A DNA stretch of 64,000 nucleotides from Sepioteuthis lessoniana (lineage: Eukaryota; Mollusca; Cephalopoda; Myopsida; Loliginidae), in NCBI GenBank assembly GCA_963585895.1, contig CAUZXS010004392.1:186001-250000 (forward strand). Direction: 5' to 3'. The notes beneath the pieces were generated by a model, which was not told the origin of the DNA, did not search any database, and was given only the letters and a program-made list of their open reading frames with translations. Both the position numbers and the translations under genes were made by a program. Below, piece by piece: positions 9,713-23,741 of the stretch (within the stretch, counting starts at the first letter, position 1; every line of letters begins with the position of its first letter).

Positions 9713-10724
9713 CCTACATCTAGCGTGTGCGCACTATCGCTAGCGTGGGTTACTAGCGAAAATTCCACAAGCACTGGAATGCCGACATCTTTTGACTCAA
9801 TCTTCTTCGCTGTGGCTGGACCCTCTCTTCTCTGCTACTGTCTCCGGAGTCCGGTGTTGACTGCCCCTGTCCGTGGTTTCACGCCAACTCTCTGCTGTCC
9901 AGTCGCCAACTGCTCTCCTCCGGGTCCCGTCGTCAACTCCTGCCAGCTCCTTGGTCCAGCCAACTCTCATTCGCGTCCCATTACCACTTTCGGATAAATA
10001 TTTATTGTAATAAAAATAATTACAAATTTGGCACGAGGCCTAAAAATGGAGGGGGGAAGGCCGGTCAACACTATCCTAATCTCTAACTTAACTAGACTCA
10101 TTCACTGACCAATACATATCTCCAAGTTAAAAAAAAAACACCAAAATACCTCAATTAAACATATCACTATCAAACTGCATTCACCAAAAACAACAATCAC
10201 CAAAACAACACTAATGCTCCATGAACTTCTAAACTTATTCCCATATTTACAGAGTGAGGGGGGGGAACAATTTGAAAAAAACTAAACGAACGCTATATAC
10301 ATATTTATTTACAATTCCCCTAAAAACGAAAGATGAACAAAACATATATAAATTACGATGGTTAGTATGGGGTCCCCCCCCACGTACTAAAACATGGCAG
10401 AAAGAGGAGTTAACCAGTCGAAAATAGTGTCGAAGGAGGAAAAATAAACAAATAGGATAAATAATTGGTAAAAAATATAAGTAAACAATAAACATGAAAT
10501 AACATAAGCCCTCCATCGCACTCCTGGAGAACTCCAGTTCCTGTCATCTAACAGAGGGGAAGGGAAGGGAGAGTAAAACAAAAGAAGGGGACAAAAAAGG
10601 GGGGGGCCCAATGACCGTGCATACTCTAGCTAACTAAATTAGGAACAAAGTAAATCAAAAATCGCCTAAAAAATTCTAACTTACCTGGGCTGGGTGGTCA
10701 CGTCCTTCCGGTAACTCAAAATTC

Positions 10725-11857
10725 TCAAGTCCCTGGGATGTCCAAGCTGAAAATAAGGTTGGCTCCTACCACGCGACACAAGCGCGCAACAGTTACCCAC
10801 CTTTCGCCAAACTCCAGTGAAGAGAGTCTCTTTCTCTCAGAATGGATTTTCACTTTAATTTGGTGTTTGAAAAATGCCACCAGGGTCTGAGAAGAAAAAG
10901 ACTCATCCTCGCAGAGTTCCTTCTTTCTTGTCGTCCAAATCACGACACGCATAACGCCGAGTAAGCAGAGAAACAGATAATCTCGGTACCACATTGCTGC
11001 ACACAGAACTGGCTTCCAGGACAAAAAACTTTCCATTGAGGATGCGGACCATGTAGCCTTCAAGAAGCTTGCACAGCGGCCGTACGACCGGGCAATGAAA
11101 GAACACCGCACCGGCCGCACTCAGGCGAAATGGCCTGTTGCGCTGCAAACAATTTCTTGCCGACCCAGAGGGCATTCCGAATGACCAGCCAGGTAAGGGA
11201 AGCCTCGTCATTATTGAGACACCTCATCCTGGGGGCCCAAGGCCACAGTAAGCGAGCCTCCGCCTCCGTCACACCGAGCTCGCCAATCAGACCATCGCTA
11301 GCGGCCTCCTGACTAAACAAACGATATAATGCCCTACTCGACAACGGCTAGCTGTCAGAGAGACCTGTCTGCAGCCGAGAGAGAACTTTAAAAGCATGCC
11401 GGCACTCGCGATAGAAGGGGCATTCGCGTCTAGGCAACCGATGGGCCTCCCCATCAGCAGAATGCACACTTCTTAGCGACGGGAAAGATTGTTTAGCGTA
11501 TTCTTTCCAGACGCTTCCCGCCGCCGTGTCTCGTGAACACATCCGATCTAGGAAAGTAAGACGCAAAGTATGGCGCCGTACCTCGACGTTAGGCACTCCT
11601 AGACCGCCTTCGGAAGGGTGAAGGTAACAGATCGCCCGTCGCACCAAAGGATGTCTCTTAGCCCAGAGAAACTGGAAGAGAATCCTTTCCAGCTTTAATA
11701 GGATGGTGGCCGGGATAGGAAGCACTGAAAGTCGGTATACGGCTAGGGAGTAGATGTGCGAACTGCAAACCTCTGCCCGTCCCTTAAGGGAAAGCCTTCT
11801 ACGTAGCCACAACTCAGTTGCGGCTACGACCTTTTCCAGTACTTCCGACCAATTCAT
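10725..11857 (-). pseudogene. LINE ORF2 post-RT region and tail, split (unit 4)
   Basis: 169 codons (11348-11857), TAG, then 94 codons (11060-11344). The finger frame (10903-11211) keeps Tyr at the GTA site. The tail frame is 10725-11120. Confidence 0.85.
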
Positions 11858-12966
11858 ATCCAGGTGCGAAAATCCACCCCGAAGCCGGCCGAAGAGAAGA
11901 CAGCCTCCAGAAAAGCATGGTCAACCCTATCAAGGGCCTTGGACTGATCTAAATTGATCAGCACGGCATTTCCGTCGACTTTTTCTACGATCGTGCGAAC
12001 CAGATGAAGACTGTCCTGGATAGTCCTACCCTTTACAGCACAAGTCTGTTCGGGGCAAATCAGACTAGGCAGGACAGTCTGCAAACGGTTTGCTAAGATC
12101 TTCGCCAAAATCTTTAAGTCAGTGTTTAACATCGTTAAAGGGCGAAAGTTACTAATCCCATCCCCACCATGTTTGTTCTTACGAAGCAACTTCACTATAC
12201 CCCTGGTGAAGCGTCTGGGTATGGTACCCTGCCTCATCCAGTTGTTATAGATGGTTGCCAGCAAGAGGACAAACATGTGCGACAACCTCAAGTACACTTC
12301 GTAGGGCAGAACGTCAATTCCGGGAGACTTATCCAGCCCGACCGACTTCAGTGCATCCCGAATCTCCTCCTCCTTTATGCGCCCCTCACACCCAGCCGCT
12401 TCAGTCGCCGAAAGAGGAGGGAAGTCGGCAAGATAGGTGTCTAACTGAGCAGAACTCAGTCCGGGCTCCCTGGTGAAAAGCTTCAAGAAATACTGTCGGA
12501 ACTCCCCACAGATGGCTTCGTTTGTAGTTCGACGTTGCCCCTCCGGCGATGTGACACTGGCGATATGCCGATCTGTTGCATGCCTGACTTCCTCGGCCCG
12601 TAGTTCCTGGGCCATATTCGTCACCTCGCAGGGTATTCTTTTAAACCTAGCCCTAACTACCAGAGCTTGGTACTCCTTAATTTGCAAGGAGGCCAGCTCG
12701 GCCTTAGCTACGTTAACTTGCCCACTATCTCCCGCCAACACCGCCCTATCTAGTTTATCCTTAATCGACCTTTGCTCCGCTACTCTGGCTGACTTGAGTC
12801 TCCTACTATAGTCGGCAGCAAAGGATCTAATGCTATCCTTAAGGTTAGCCCACCAACTACTACCCGTAATAGCCCCCGTCAATTCCCGCTTTATCGTTAG
12901 TTCTAGCTGGTTCCGGAAGTCAGCCTCCACCAAAAGGGAAAGGTTGAACTTCCAGTAACCAGACAT
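11854..12966 (-). pseudogene. LINE ORF2 RT fragment (unit 4)
   Basis: 370 codons, A-type: Leu234 and Leu345, same protein as unit 1. Confidence 0.9.
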
Positions 12967-13978
12967 CCTACATCTAGCGTGTGCGCACTATCGCTAGCGT
13001 GGGTTACTAGCGAAAATTCCACAAGCACTGGAATGCCGACATCTTTTGACTCAATCTTCTTCGCTGTGGCTGGACCCTCTCTTCTCTGCTACTGTCTCCG
13101 GAGTCCGGTGTTGACTGCCCCTGTCCGTGGTTTCACGCCAACTCTCTGCTGTCCAGTCGCCAACTGCTCTCCTCCGGGTCCCGTCGTCAACTCCTGCCAG
13201 CTCCTTGGTCCAGCCAACTCTCATTCGCGTCCCATTACCACTTTCGGATAAATATTTATTGTAATAAAAATAATTACAAATTTGGCACGAGGCCTAAAAA
13301 TGGAGGGGGGAAGGCCGGTCAACACTATCCTAATCTCTAACTTAACTAGACTCATTCACTGACCAATACATATCTCCAAGTTAAAAAAAAACACCAAAAT
13401 ACCTCAATTAAACATATCACTATCAAACTGCATTCACCAAAAACAACAATCACCAAAACAACACTAATGCTCCATGAACTTCTAAACTTATTCCCATATT
13501 TACAGAGTGAGGGTGGGGGGAACAATTTGAAAAAAACTAAACGAACGCTATATACATATTTATTTACAATTCCCCTAAAAACGAAAGATGAACAAAACAT
13601 ATATAAATTACGATGGTTAGTATGGGGTCCCCCCCCACGTACTAAAACATGGCAGAAAGAGGAGTTAACCAGTCGAAAATAGTGTCGAAGGAGGAAAAAT
13701 AAACAAATAGGATAAATAATTGGTAAAAAATATAAGTAAACAATAAACATGAAATAACATAAGCCCTCCATCGCACTCCTGGAGAACTCCAATTCCTGTC
13801 ATCTAACAGAGGGGAAGGGAAGGGAGAGTAAAACAAAAGAAGGGGACAAAAAAGGGGGGGCCCAATGACCGTGCATACTCTAGCTAACTAAATTAGGAAC
13901 AAAGTAAATCAAAAATCGCCTAAAAAATTCTAACTTACCTGGGCTGGGTGGTCACGTCCTTCCGGTAACTCAAAATTC

Positions 13979-15111
13979 TCAAGTCCCTGGGATGTCCAAG
14001 CTGAAAATAAGGTTGGCTCCTACCACGCGACACAAGCGCGCAACAGTTACCCACCTTTCGCCAAACTCCAGTGAAGAGAGTCTCTTTCTCTCAGAATGGA
14101 TTTTCACTTTAATTTGGTGTTTGAAAAATGCCACCAGGGTCTGAGAAGAAAAAGACTCATCCTCGCAGAGTTCCTTCTTTCTTGTCGTCCAAATCACGAC
14201 ACGCATAACGCCGAGTAAGCAGAGAAACAGAAAATCTCGGTACCACATTGCTGCACACAGAACTGGCTTCCAGGACAAAAAACTTTCCATTGAGGATGCG
14301 GACCATTTAGCCTTCAAGAAGCTTGCACAGCGGCCGTACGACCGGGCAATGAAAGAACACCGCACCGGCCGCACTCAGGCGAAATGGCCTGTTGCGCTGC
14401 AAACAATTTCTTGCCGACCCAGAGGGCATTCCGAATGACCAGCCAGGTAAGGGAAGCCTCGTCATTATTGAGACACCTCATCCTGGGGGCCCAAGGCCAC
14501 AGTAAGCGAGCCTCCGCCTCCGTCACACCGAGCTCGCCAATCAGACCATCGCTAGCGGCCTCCTGACTAAACAAACGATATAATGCCCTACTCGACAACG
14601 GCTGGCTGTCAGAGAGACCTGTCTGCAGCCGAGAGAGAACTTTAAAAGCATGCCGGCACTCGCGATAGAAGGGGCATTCGCGTCTAGGCAACCGATGGGC
14701 CTCCCCATCAGCAGAATGCACACTTCTTAGCGACGGGAAAGATTGTTTAGCGTATTCTTTCCAGACGCTTCCCGCCGCCGTGTCTCGTGAACACATCCGA
14801 TCTAGGAAAGTAAGACGCAAAGTATGGCGCCGTACCTCGACGTTAGGCACTCCTAGACCGCCTTCGGAAGGGTGAAGGTAATAGATCGCCCGTCGCACCA
14901 AAGGATGTCTCTTAGCCCAGAGAAACTGGAAGAGAATCCTTTCCAGCTTTAATAGGATGGTGGCCGGGATAGGAAGCACTGAAAGTCGGTATACGGCTAG
15001 GGAGTAGATGTGCGAACTGCAAACCTCTGCCCGTCCCTTAAGGGAAAGCCTTCTACGTAGCCACAACTCAGTTGCGGCTACGACCTTTTCCAGTACTTCC
15101 GACCAATTCAT
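13979..15111 (-). pseudogene. LINE ORF2 post-RT region and tail (unit 5)
   Basis: 265-codon frame (14314-15111) and tail frame 13979-14374, both B1-type. Confidence 0.85.
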
Positions 15112-16220
15112 ATCCAGGTGCGAAAATCCACCCCGAAGCCGGCCGAAGAGAAGACAGCCTCCAGAAAAGCATGGTCAACCCTATCAAAGGCCTTGGACTG
15201 ATCTAAATTGATCAGCACGGCATTTCCGTCGACTTTTTCTACGATCGTGCGAACCAGATGAAGACTGTCCTGGATAGTCCTACCCTTTACAGCACAAGTC
15301 TGTTCGGGGCAAATCAGACTAGGCAGGACAGTCTGCAAACGGTTTGCTAAGATCTTCGCCAAAATCTTTAAGTCAGTGTTTAACATCGTTAAAGGGCGAA
15401 AGTTACTAATCCCATCCCCACCATGTTTGTTCTTACGAAGCAACTTCACTATACCCCTGGTGAAGCGTCTGGGTATGGTACCCTGCCTCATCCAGTTGTT
15501 ATAGATGGTTGCCAGCAAGAGGACAAACATGTGCGACAACCTCAAGTACACTTCGTAGGGCAGAACGTCAATTCCGGGAGACTTATCCAGCCCGACCGAC
15601 TTCAGTGCATCCCGAATCTCCTCCTCCTTTATGCGCCCCTCACACCCAGCCGCTTCAGTCGCCGAAAGAGGAGGGAAGTCGGCAAGATAGGTGTCTAACT
15701 GAGCAGAACTCAGTCCGGGCTCCCTGGTGAAAAGCTTCAAGAAATACTGTCGGAACTCCCCACAGATGGCTTCGTTTGTAGTTCGACGTTGCCCCTCCGG
15801 CGATGTGACACTGGCCATATGCCGATCTGTTGCATGCCTGACTTCCTCGGCCCGTAGTTCCTGGGCCATATTCGTCACCTCGCAGGGTATTCTTTTAAAC
15901 CTAGCCCTAACTACCAGAGCTTGGTACTCCTTAATTTGCAAGGAGGCCAGCTCGGCCTTAGCTACGTTAACTTGCCCACTATCTCCCGCCAACACCGCCC
16001 TATCTAGTTTATCCTTAATCGACCTTTGCTCCGCTACTCTGGCTGACTTGAGTCTCCTACTATAGTCGGCAGCAAAGGATCTAATGCTATCCTTAAGGTT
16101 AGCCCACCAACTACTACCCGTAATAGCCCCCGTCAATTCCCGCTTTATCGTTAGTTCTAGCTGGTTCCGGAAGTCAGCCTCCACCAAAAGGGAAAGGTTG
16201 AACTTCCAGTAACCAGACAT
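15108..16220 (-). pseudogene. LINE ORF2 RT fragment (unit 5, mosaic)
   Basis: 370 codons with A-type Leu234 but B-type Phe345, so the haplotype switch falls inside this ORF between 15187 and 15518. It also has Met for Ile in the linker (HMASV), shared with unit 7. Confidence 0.9.
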
Positions 16221-17232
16221 CCTACATCTAGCGTGTGCGCACTATCGCTAGCGTGGGTTACTAGCGAAAATTCCACAAGCACTGGAATGCCGACATCTTT
16301 TGACTCAATCTTCTTCGCTGTGGCTGGACCCTCTCTTCTCTGCTACTGTCTCCGGAGTCCGGTGTTGACTGCCCCTGTCCGTGGTTTCACGCCAACTCTC
16401 TGCTGTCCAGTCGCCAACTGCTCTCCTCCGGGTCCCGTCGTCAACTCCTGCCAGCTCCTTGGTCCAGCCAACTCTCATTCGCGTCCCATTACCACTTTCG
16501 GATAAATATTTATTGTAATAAAAATAATTACAAATTTGGCACGAGGCCTAAAAATGGAGGGGGGAAGGCCGGTCAACACTATCCTAATCTCTAACTTAAC
16601 TAGACTCATTCACTGACCAATACATATCTCCAAGTTAAAAAAAAACACCAAAATACCTCAATTAAACATATCACTATCAAACTGCATTCACCAAAAACAA
16701 CAATCACCAAAACAACACTAATGCTCCATGAACTTCTAAACTTATTCCCATATTTACAGAGTGAGGGTGGGGGGAACAATTTGAAAAAAACTAAACGAAC
16801 GCTATATACATATTTATTTACAATTCCCCTAAAAACGAAAGATGAACAAAACATATATAAATTACGATGGTTAGTATGGGGTCCCCCCCCACGTACTAAA
16901 ACATGGCAGAAAGAGGAGTTAACCAGTCGAAAATAGTGTCGAAGGAGGAAAAATAAACAAATAGGATAAATAATTGGTAAAAAATATAAGTAAACAATAA
17001 ACATGAAATAACATAAGCCCTCCATCGCACTCCTGGAGAACTCCAATTCCTGTCATCTAACAGAGGGGAAGGGAAGGGAGAGTAAAACAAAAGAAGGGGA
17101 CAAAAAAGGGGGGGCCCAATGACCGTGCATACTCTAGCTAACTAAATTAGGAACAAAGTAAATCAAAAATCGCCTAAAAAATTCTAACTTACCTGGGCTG
17201 GGTGGTCACGTCCTTCCGGTAACTCAAAATTC

Positions 17233-18365
17233 TCAAGTCCCTGGGATGTCCAAGCTGAAAATAAGGTTGGCTCCTACCACGCGACACAAGCGCGCAACAG
17301 TTACCCACCTTTCGCCAAACTCCAGTGAAGAGAGTCTCTTTCTCTCAGAATGGATTTTCACTTTAATTTGGTGTTTGAAAAATGCCACCAGGGTCTGAGA
17401 AGAAAAAGACTCATCCTCGCAGAGTTCCTTCTTTCTTGTCGTCCAAATCACGACACGCATAACGCCGAGTAAGCAGAGAAACAGAAAATCTCGGTACCAC
17501 ATTGCTGCACACAGAACTGGCTTCCAGGACAAAAAACTTTCCATTGAGGATGCGGACCATTTAGCCTTCAAGAAGCTTGCACAGCGGCCGTACGACCGGG
17601 CAATGAAAGAACACCGCACCGGCCGCACTCAGGCGAAATGGCCTGTTGCGCTGCAAACAATTTCTTGCCGACCCAGAGGGCATTCCGAATGACCAGCCAG
17701 GTAAGGGAAGCCTCGTCATTATTGAGACACCTCATCCTGGGGGCCCAAGGCCACAGTAAGCGAGCCTCCGCCTCCGTCACACCGAGCTCGCCAATCAGAC
17801 CATCGCTAGCGGCCTCCTGACTAAACAAACGATATAATGCCCTACTCGACAACGGCTGGCTGTCAGAGAGACCTGTCTGCAGCCGAGAGAGAACTTTAAA
17901 AGCATGCCGGCACTCGCGATAGAAGGGGCATTCGCGTCTAGGCAACCGATGGGCCTCCCCATCAGCAGAATGCACACTTCTTAGCGACGGGAAAGATTGT
18001 TTAGCGTATTCTTTCCAGACGCTTCCCGCCGCCGTGTCTCGTGAACACATCCGATCTAGGAAAGTAAGACGCAAAGTATGGCGCCGTACCTCGACGTTAG
18101 GCACTCCTAGACCGCCTTCGGAAGGGTGAAGGTAATAGATCGCCCGTCGCACCAAAGGATGTCTCTTAGCCCAGAGAAACTGGAAGAGAATCCTTTCCAG
18201 CTTTAATAGGATGGTGGCCGGGATAGGAAGCACTGAAAGTCGGTATACGGCTAGGGAGTAGATGTGCGAACTGCAAACCTCTGCCCGTCCCTTAAGGGAA
18301 AGCCTTCTACGTAGCCACAACTCAGTTGCGGCTACGACCTTTTCCAGTACTTCCGACCAATTCAT
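17233..18365 (-). pseudogene. LINE ORF2 post-RT region and tail (unit 6)
   Basis: 265-codon frame (17568-18365) and tail frame 17233-17628, B1-type. Confidence 0.85.
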
Positions 18366-19474
18366 ATCCAGGTGCGAAAATCCACCCCGAAGCCGGCCGA
18401 AGAGAAGACAGCCTCCAGAAAAGCATGGTCAACCCTATCAAAGGCCTTGGACTGATCTAAATTGATCAGCACGGCATTTCCGTCGACTTTTTCTACGATC
18501 GTGCGAACCAGATGAAGACTGTCCTGGATAGTCCTACCCTTTACAGCACAAGTCTGTTCGGGGCAAATCAGACTAGGCAGGACAGTCTGCAAACGGTTTG
18601 CTAAGATCTTCGCCAAAATCTTTAAGTCAGTGTTTAACATCGTTAAAGGGCGAAAGTTACTAATCCCATCCCCACCATGTTTGTTCTTACGAAGCAACTT
18701 CACTATACCCCTGGTGAAGCGTCTGGGTATGGTACCCTGCCTCATCCAGTTGTTATAGATGGTTGCCAGCAAGGAGACAAACATGTGCGACAACCTCAAG
18801 TACACTTCGTAGGGCAGAACGTCAATTCCGGGAGACTTATCCAGCCCGACCGACTTCAGTGCATCCCGAATCTCCTCCTCCTTTATGCGCCCCTCACACC
18901 CAGCCGCTTCAGTCGCCGAAAGAGGAGGGAAGTCGGCAAGATAGGTGTCTAACTGAGCAGAACTCAGTCCGGGCTCCCTGGTGAAAAGCTTCAAGAAATA
19001 CTGTCGGAACTCCCCACAGATGGCTTCGTTTGTAGTTCGACGTTGCCCCTCCGGCGATGTGACACTGGCGATATGCCGATCTGTTGCATGCCTGACTTCC
19101 TCGGCCCGTAGTTCCTGGGCCATATTCGTCACCTCGCAGGGTATTCTTTTAAACCTAGCCCTAACTACCAGAGCTTGGTACTCCTTAATTTGCAAGGAGG
19201 CCAGCTCGGCCTTAGCTACGTTAACTTGCCCACTATCTCCCGCCAACACCGCCCTATCTAGCTTATCCTTAATCGACCTTTGCTCCGCTACTCTGGCTGA
19301 CTTGAGTCTCCTACTATAGTCGGCAGCAAAGGATCTAATGCTATCCTTAAGGTTAGCCCACCAACTACTACCCGTAATAGCCCCCGTCAATTCCCGCTTT
19401 ATCGTTAGTTCTAGCTGGTTCCGGAAGTCAGCCTCCACCAAAAGGGAAAGGTTGAACTTCCAGTAACCAGACAT
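18362..19474 (-). pseudogene. LINE ORF2 RT fragment (unit 6)
   Basis: 370 codons, B-type (Ser234, Phe345); same protein as unit 2. Confidence 0.9.
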
Positions 19475-20487
19475 CCTACATCTAGCGTGTGCGCACTATC
19501 GCTAGCGTGGGTTACTAGCGAAAATTCCACAAGCACTGGAATGCCGACATCTTTTGACTCAATCTTCTTCGCTGTGGCTGGACCCTCTCTTCTCTGCTAC
19601 TGTCTCCGGAGTCCGGTGTTGACTGCCCCTGTCCGTGGTTTCACGCCAACTCTCTGCTGTCCAGTCGCCAACTGCTCTCCTCCGGGTCCCGTCGTCAACT
19701 CCTGCCAGCTCCTTGGTCCAGCCAACTCTCATTCGCGTCCCATTACCACTTTCGGATAAATATTTATTGTAATAAAAATAATTACAAATTTGGCACGAGG
19801 CCTAAAAATGGAGGGGGGAAGGCCGGTCAACACTATCCTAATCTCTAACTTAACTAGACTCATTCACTGACCAATACATATCTCCAAGTTAAAAAAAAAA
19901 CACCAAAATACCTCAATTAAACATATCACTATCAAACTGCATTCACCAAAAACAACAATCACCAAAACAACACTAATGCTCCATGAACTTCTAAACTTAT
20001 TCCCATATTTACAGAGTGAGGGTGGGGGGAACAATTTGAAAAAAACTAAACGAACGCTATATACATATTTATTTACAATTCCCCTAAAAACGAAAGATGA
20101 ACAAAACATATATAAATTACGATGGTTAGTATGGGGTCCCCCCCCACGTACTAAAACATGGCAGAAAGAGGAGTTAACCAGTCGAAAATAGTGTCGAAGG
20201 AGGAAAAATAAACAAATAGGATAAATAATTGGTAAAAAATATAAGTAAACAATAAACATGAAATAACATAAGCCCTCCATCGCACTCCTGGAGAACTCCA
20301 ATTCCTGTCATCTAACAGAGGGGAAGGGAAGGGAGAGTAAAACAAAAGAAGGGGACAAAAAAGGGGGGGCCCAATGACCGTGCATACTCTAGCTAACTAA
20401 ATTAGGAACAAAGTAAATCAAAAATCGCCTAAAAAATTCTAACTTACCTGGGCTGGGTGGTCACGTCCTTCCGGTAACTCAAAATTC

Positions 20488-21620
20488 TCAAGTCCCTGGG
20501 ATGTCCAAGCTGAAAATAAGGTTGGCTCCTACCACGCGACACAAGCGCGCAACAGTTACCCACCTTTCGCCAAACTCCAGTGAAGAGAGTCTCTTTCTCT
20601 CAGAATGGATTTTCACTTTAATTTGGTGTTTGAAAAATGCCACCAGGGTCTGAGAAGAAAAAGACTCATCCTCGCAGAGTTCCTTCTTTCTTGTCGTCCA
20701 AATCACGACACGCATAACGCCGAGTAAGCAGAGAAACAGAAAATCTCGGTACCACATTGCTGCACACAGAACTGGCTTCCAGGACAAAAAACTTTCCATT
20801 GAGGATGCGGACCATTTAGCCTTCAAGAAGCTTGCACAGCGGCCGTACGACCGGGCAATGAAAGAACACCGCACCGGCCGCACTCAGGCGAAATGGCCTG
20901 TTGCGCTGCAAACAATTTCTTGCCGACCCAGAGGGCATTCCGAATGACCAGCCAGGTAAGGGAAGCCTCGTCATTATTGAGACACCTCATCCTGGGGGCC
21001 CAAGGCCACAGTAAGCGAGCCTCCGCCTCCGTCACACCGAGCTCGCCAATCAGACCATCGCTAGCGGCCTCCTGACTAAACAAACGATATAATGCCCTAC
21101 TCGACAACGGCTGGCTGTCAGAGAGACCTGTCTGCAGCCGAGAGAGAACTTTAAAAGCATGCCGGCACTCGCGATAGAAGGGGCATTCGCGTCTAGGCAA
21201 CCGATGGGCCTCCCCATCAGCAGAATGCACACTTCTTAGCGACGGGAAAGATTGTTTAGCGTATTCTTTCCAGACGCTTCCCGCCGCCGTGTCTCGTGAA
21301 CACATCCGATCTAGGAAAGTAAGACGCAAAGTATGGCGCCGTACCTCGACGTTAGGCACTCCTAGACCGCCTTCGGAAGGGTGAAGGTAATAGATCGCCC
21401 GTCGCACCAAAGGATGTCTCTTAGCCCAGAGAAACTGGAAGAGAATCCTTTCCAGCTTTAATAGGATGGTGGCCGGGATAGGAAGCACTGAAAGTCGGTA
21501 TACGGCTAGGGAGTAGATGTGCGAACTGCAAACCTCTGCCCGTCCCTTAAGGGAAAGCCTTCTACGTAGCCACAACTCAGTTGCGGCTACGACCTTTTCC
21601 AGTACTTCCGACCAATTCAT
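20488..21620 (-). pseudogene. LINE ORF2 post-RT region and tail (unit 7)
   Basis: 265-codon frame (20823-21620) and tail frame 20488-20883, B1-type. Confidence 0.85.
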
Positions 21621-22729
21621 ATCCAGGTGCGAAAATCCACCCCGAAGCCGGCCGAAGAGAAGACAGCCTCCAGAAAAGCATGGTCAACCCTATCAAAGGC
21701 CTTGGACTGATCTAAATTGATCAGCACGGCATTTCCGTCGACTTTTTCTTTGATCGTGCGAACCAGATGAAGACTGTCCTGGATAGTCCTACCCTTTACA
21801 GCACAAGTCTGTTCGGGGCAAATCAGACTAGGCAGGACAGTCTGCAAACGGTTTGCTAAGATCTTCGCCAAAATCTTTAAGTCAGTGTTTAACATCGTTA
21901 AAGGGCGAAAGTTACTAATCCCATCCCCACCATGTTTGTTCTTACGAAGCAACTTCACTATACCCCTGGTGAAGCGTCTGGGTATGGTACCCTGCCTCAT
22001 CCAGTTGTTATAGATGGTTGCCAGCAAGAGGACAAACATGTGCGACAACCTCAAGTACACTTCGTAGGGCAGAACGTCAATTCCGGGAGACTTATCCAGC
22101 CCGACCGACTTCAGTGCATCCCGAATCTCCTCCTCCTTTATGCGCCCCTCACACCCAGCCGCTTCAGTCGCCGAAAGAGGAGGGAAGTCGGCAAGATAGG
22201 TGTCTAACTGAGCAGAACTCAGTCCGGGCTCCCTGGTGAAAAGCTTCAAGAAATACTGTCGGAACTCCCCACAGATGGCTTCGTTTGTAGTTCGACGTTG
22301 CCCCTCCGGCGATGTGACACTGGCCATATGCCGATCTGTTGCATGCCTGACTTCCTCGGCCCGTAGTTCCTGGGCCATATTCGTCACCTCGCAGGGTATT
22401 CTTTTAAACCTAGCCCTAACTACCAGAGCTTGGTACTCCTTAATTTGCAAGGAGGCCAGCTCGGCCTTAGCTACGTTAACTTGCCCACTATCTCCCGCCA
22501 ACACCGCCCTATCTAGTTTATCCTTAATCGACCTTTGCTCCGCTACTCTGGCTGACTTGAGTCTCCTACTATAGTCGGCAGCAAAGGATCTAATGCTATC
22601 CTTAAGGTTAGCCCACCAACTACTACCCGTAATAGCCCCCGTCAATTCCCGCTTTATCGTTAGTTCTAGCTGGTTCCGGAAGTCAGCCTCCACCAAAAGG
22701 GAAAGGTTGAACTTCCAGTAACCAGACAT
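21617..22729 (-). pseudogene. LINE ORF2 RT fragment (unit 7, mosaic)
   Basis: 370 codons with Leu234, Phe345 and the shared linker Met. Private Val to Lys (IKEKVDG) about ten residues before motif A, from two adjacent base changes. Confidence 0.9.
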
Positions 22730-23741
22730 CCTACATCTAGCGTGTGCGCACTATCGCTAGCGTGGGTTACTAGCGAAAATTCCACAAGCACTGGAATGCC
22801 GACATCTTTTGACTCAATCTTCTTCGCTGTGGCTGGACCCTCTCTTCTCTGCTACTGTCTCCGGAGTCCGGTGTTGACTGCCCCTGTCCGTGGTTTCACG
22901 CCAACTCTCTGCTGTCCAGTCGCCAACTGCTCTCCTCCGGGTCCCGTCGTCAACTCCTGCCAGCTCCTTGGTCCAGCCAACTCTCATTCGCGTCCCATTA
23001 CCACTTTCGGATAAATATTTATTGTAATAAAAATAATTACAAATTTGGCACGAGGCCTAAAAATGGAGGGGGGAAGGCCGGTCAACACTATCCTAATCTC
23101 TAACTTAACTAGACTCATTCACTGACCAATACATATCTCCAAGTTAAAAAAAAACACCAAAATACCTCAATTAAACATATCACTATCAAACTGCATTCAC
23201 CAAAAACAACAATCACCAAAACAACACTAATGCTCCATGAACTTCTAAACTTATTCCCATATTTACAGAGTGAGGGTGGGGGGAACAATTTGAAAAAAAC
23301 TAAACGAACGCTATATACATATTTATTTACAATTCCCCTAAAAACGAAAGATGAACAAAACATATATAAATTACGATGGTTAGTATGGGGTCCCCCCCCA
23401 CGTACTAAAACATGGCAGAAAGAGGAGTTAACCAGTCGAAAATAGTGTCGAAGGAGGAAAAATAAACAAATAGGATAAATAATTGGTAAAAAATATAAGT
23501 AAACAATAAACATGAAATAACATAAGCCCTCCATCGCACTCCTGGAGAACTCCAATTCCTGTCATCTAACAGAGGGGAAGGGAAGGGAGAGTAAAACAAA
23601 AGAAGGGGACAAAAAAGGGGGGGCCCAATGACCGTGCATACTCTAGCTAACTAAATTAGGAACAAAGTAAATCAAAAATCGCCTAAAAAATTCTAACTTA
23701 CCTGGGCTGGGTGGTCACGTCCTTCCGGTAACTCAAAATTC

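Larger units (their letters stand above)
6513..9766 (-). repeat. Array unit 3, haplotype B1
   Basis: 3254 bases. Private changes: C to T in the leader near 6692; a T to G change near 7006 that turns the usual interrupted G tract into one run of 10 G; and a T directly before the seven-G run near 7345. Confidence 0.97.
9767..13020 (-). repeat. Array unit 4, haplotype A1
   Basis: 3254 bases. It shares the A1 states with unit 1: G in 'ccagttcc', 'cagataatc', GTA, the in-frame TAG, and 'ctagttta'. It lacks unit 1's private base and has 8 G before 'cccaatg'. Confidence 0.97.
13021..16274 (-). repeat. Array unit 5, mosaic haplotype C
   Basis: 3254 bases. Bases up to 15187 are B-type (no TAG, Phe at RT codon 345). 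From about 15518 to at least 16008 they are A-type ('agaggac', 'ctagttta'). The copy also carries 'gccatatg' (Ile to Met in the RT ORF), shared only with unit 7. Confidence 0.96.
16275..19528 (-). repeat. Array unit 6, haplotype B1
   Basis: 3254 bases. All diagnostic sites match unit 2 and no private change was noticed by eye. Confidence 0.97.
19529..22783 (-). repeat. Array unit 7, mosaic haplotype C
   Basis: 3255 bases; the extra base is a tenth A in the A run near 19892. It has the same A/B mosaic and Ile-to-Met change as unit 5, plus a private two-base change near 21749 that turns an RT-ORF Val codon (GTA) into Lys (AAA). Confidence 0.96.
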
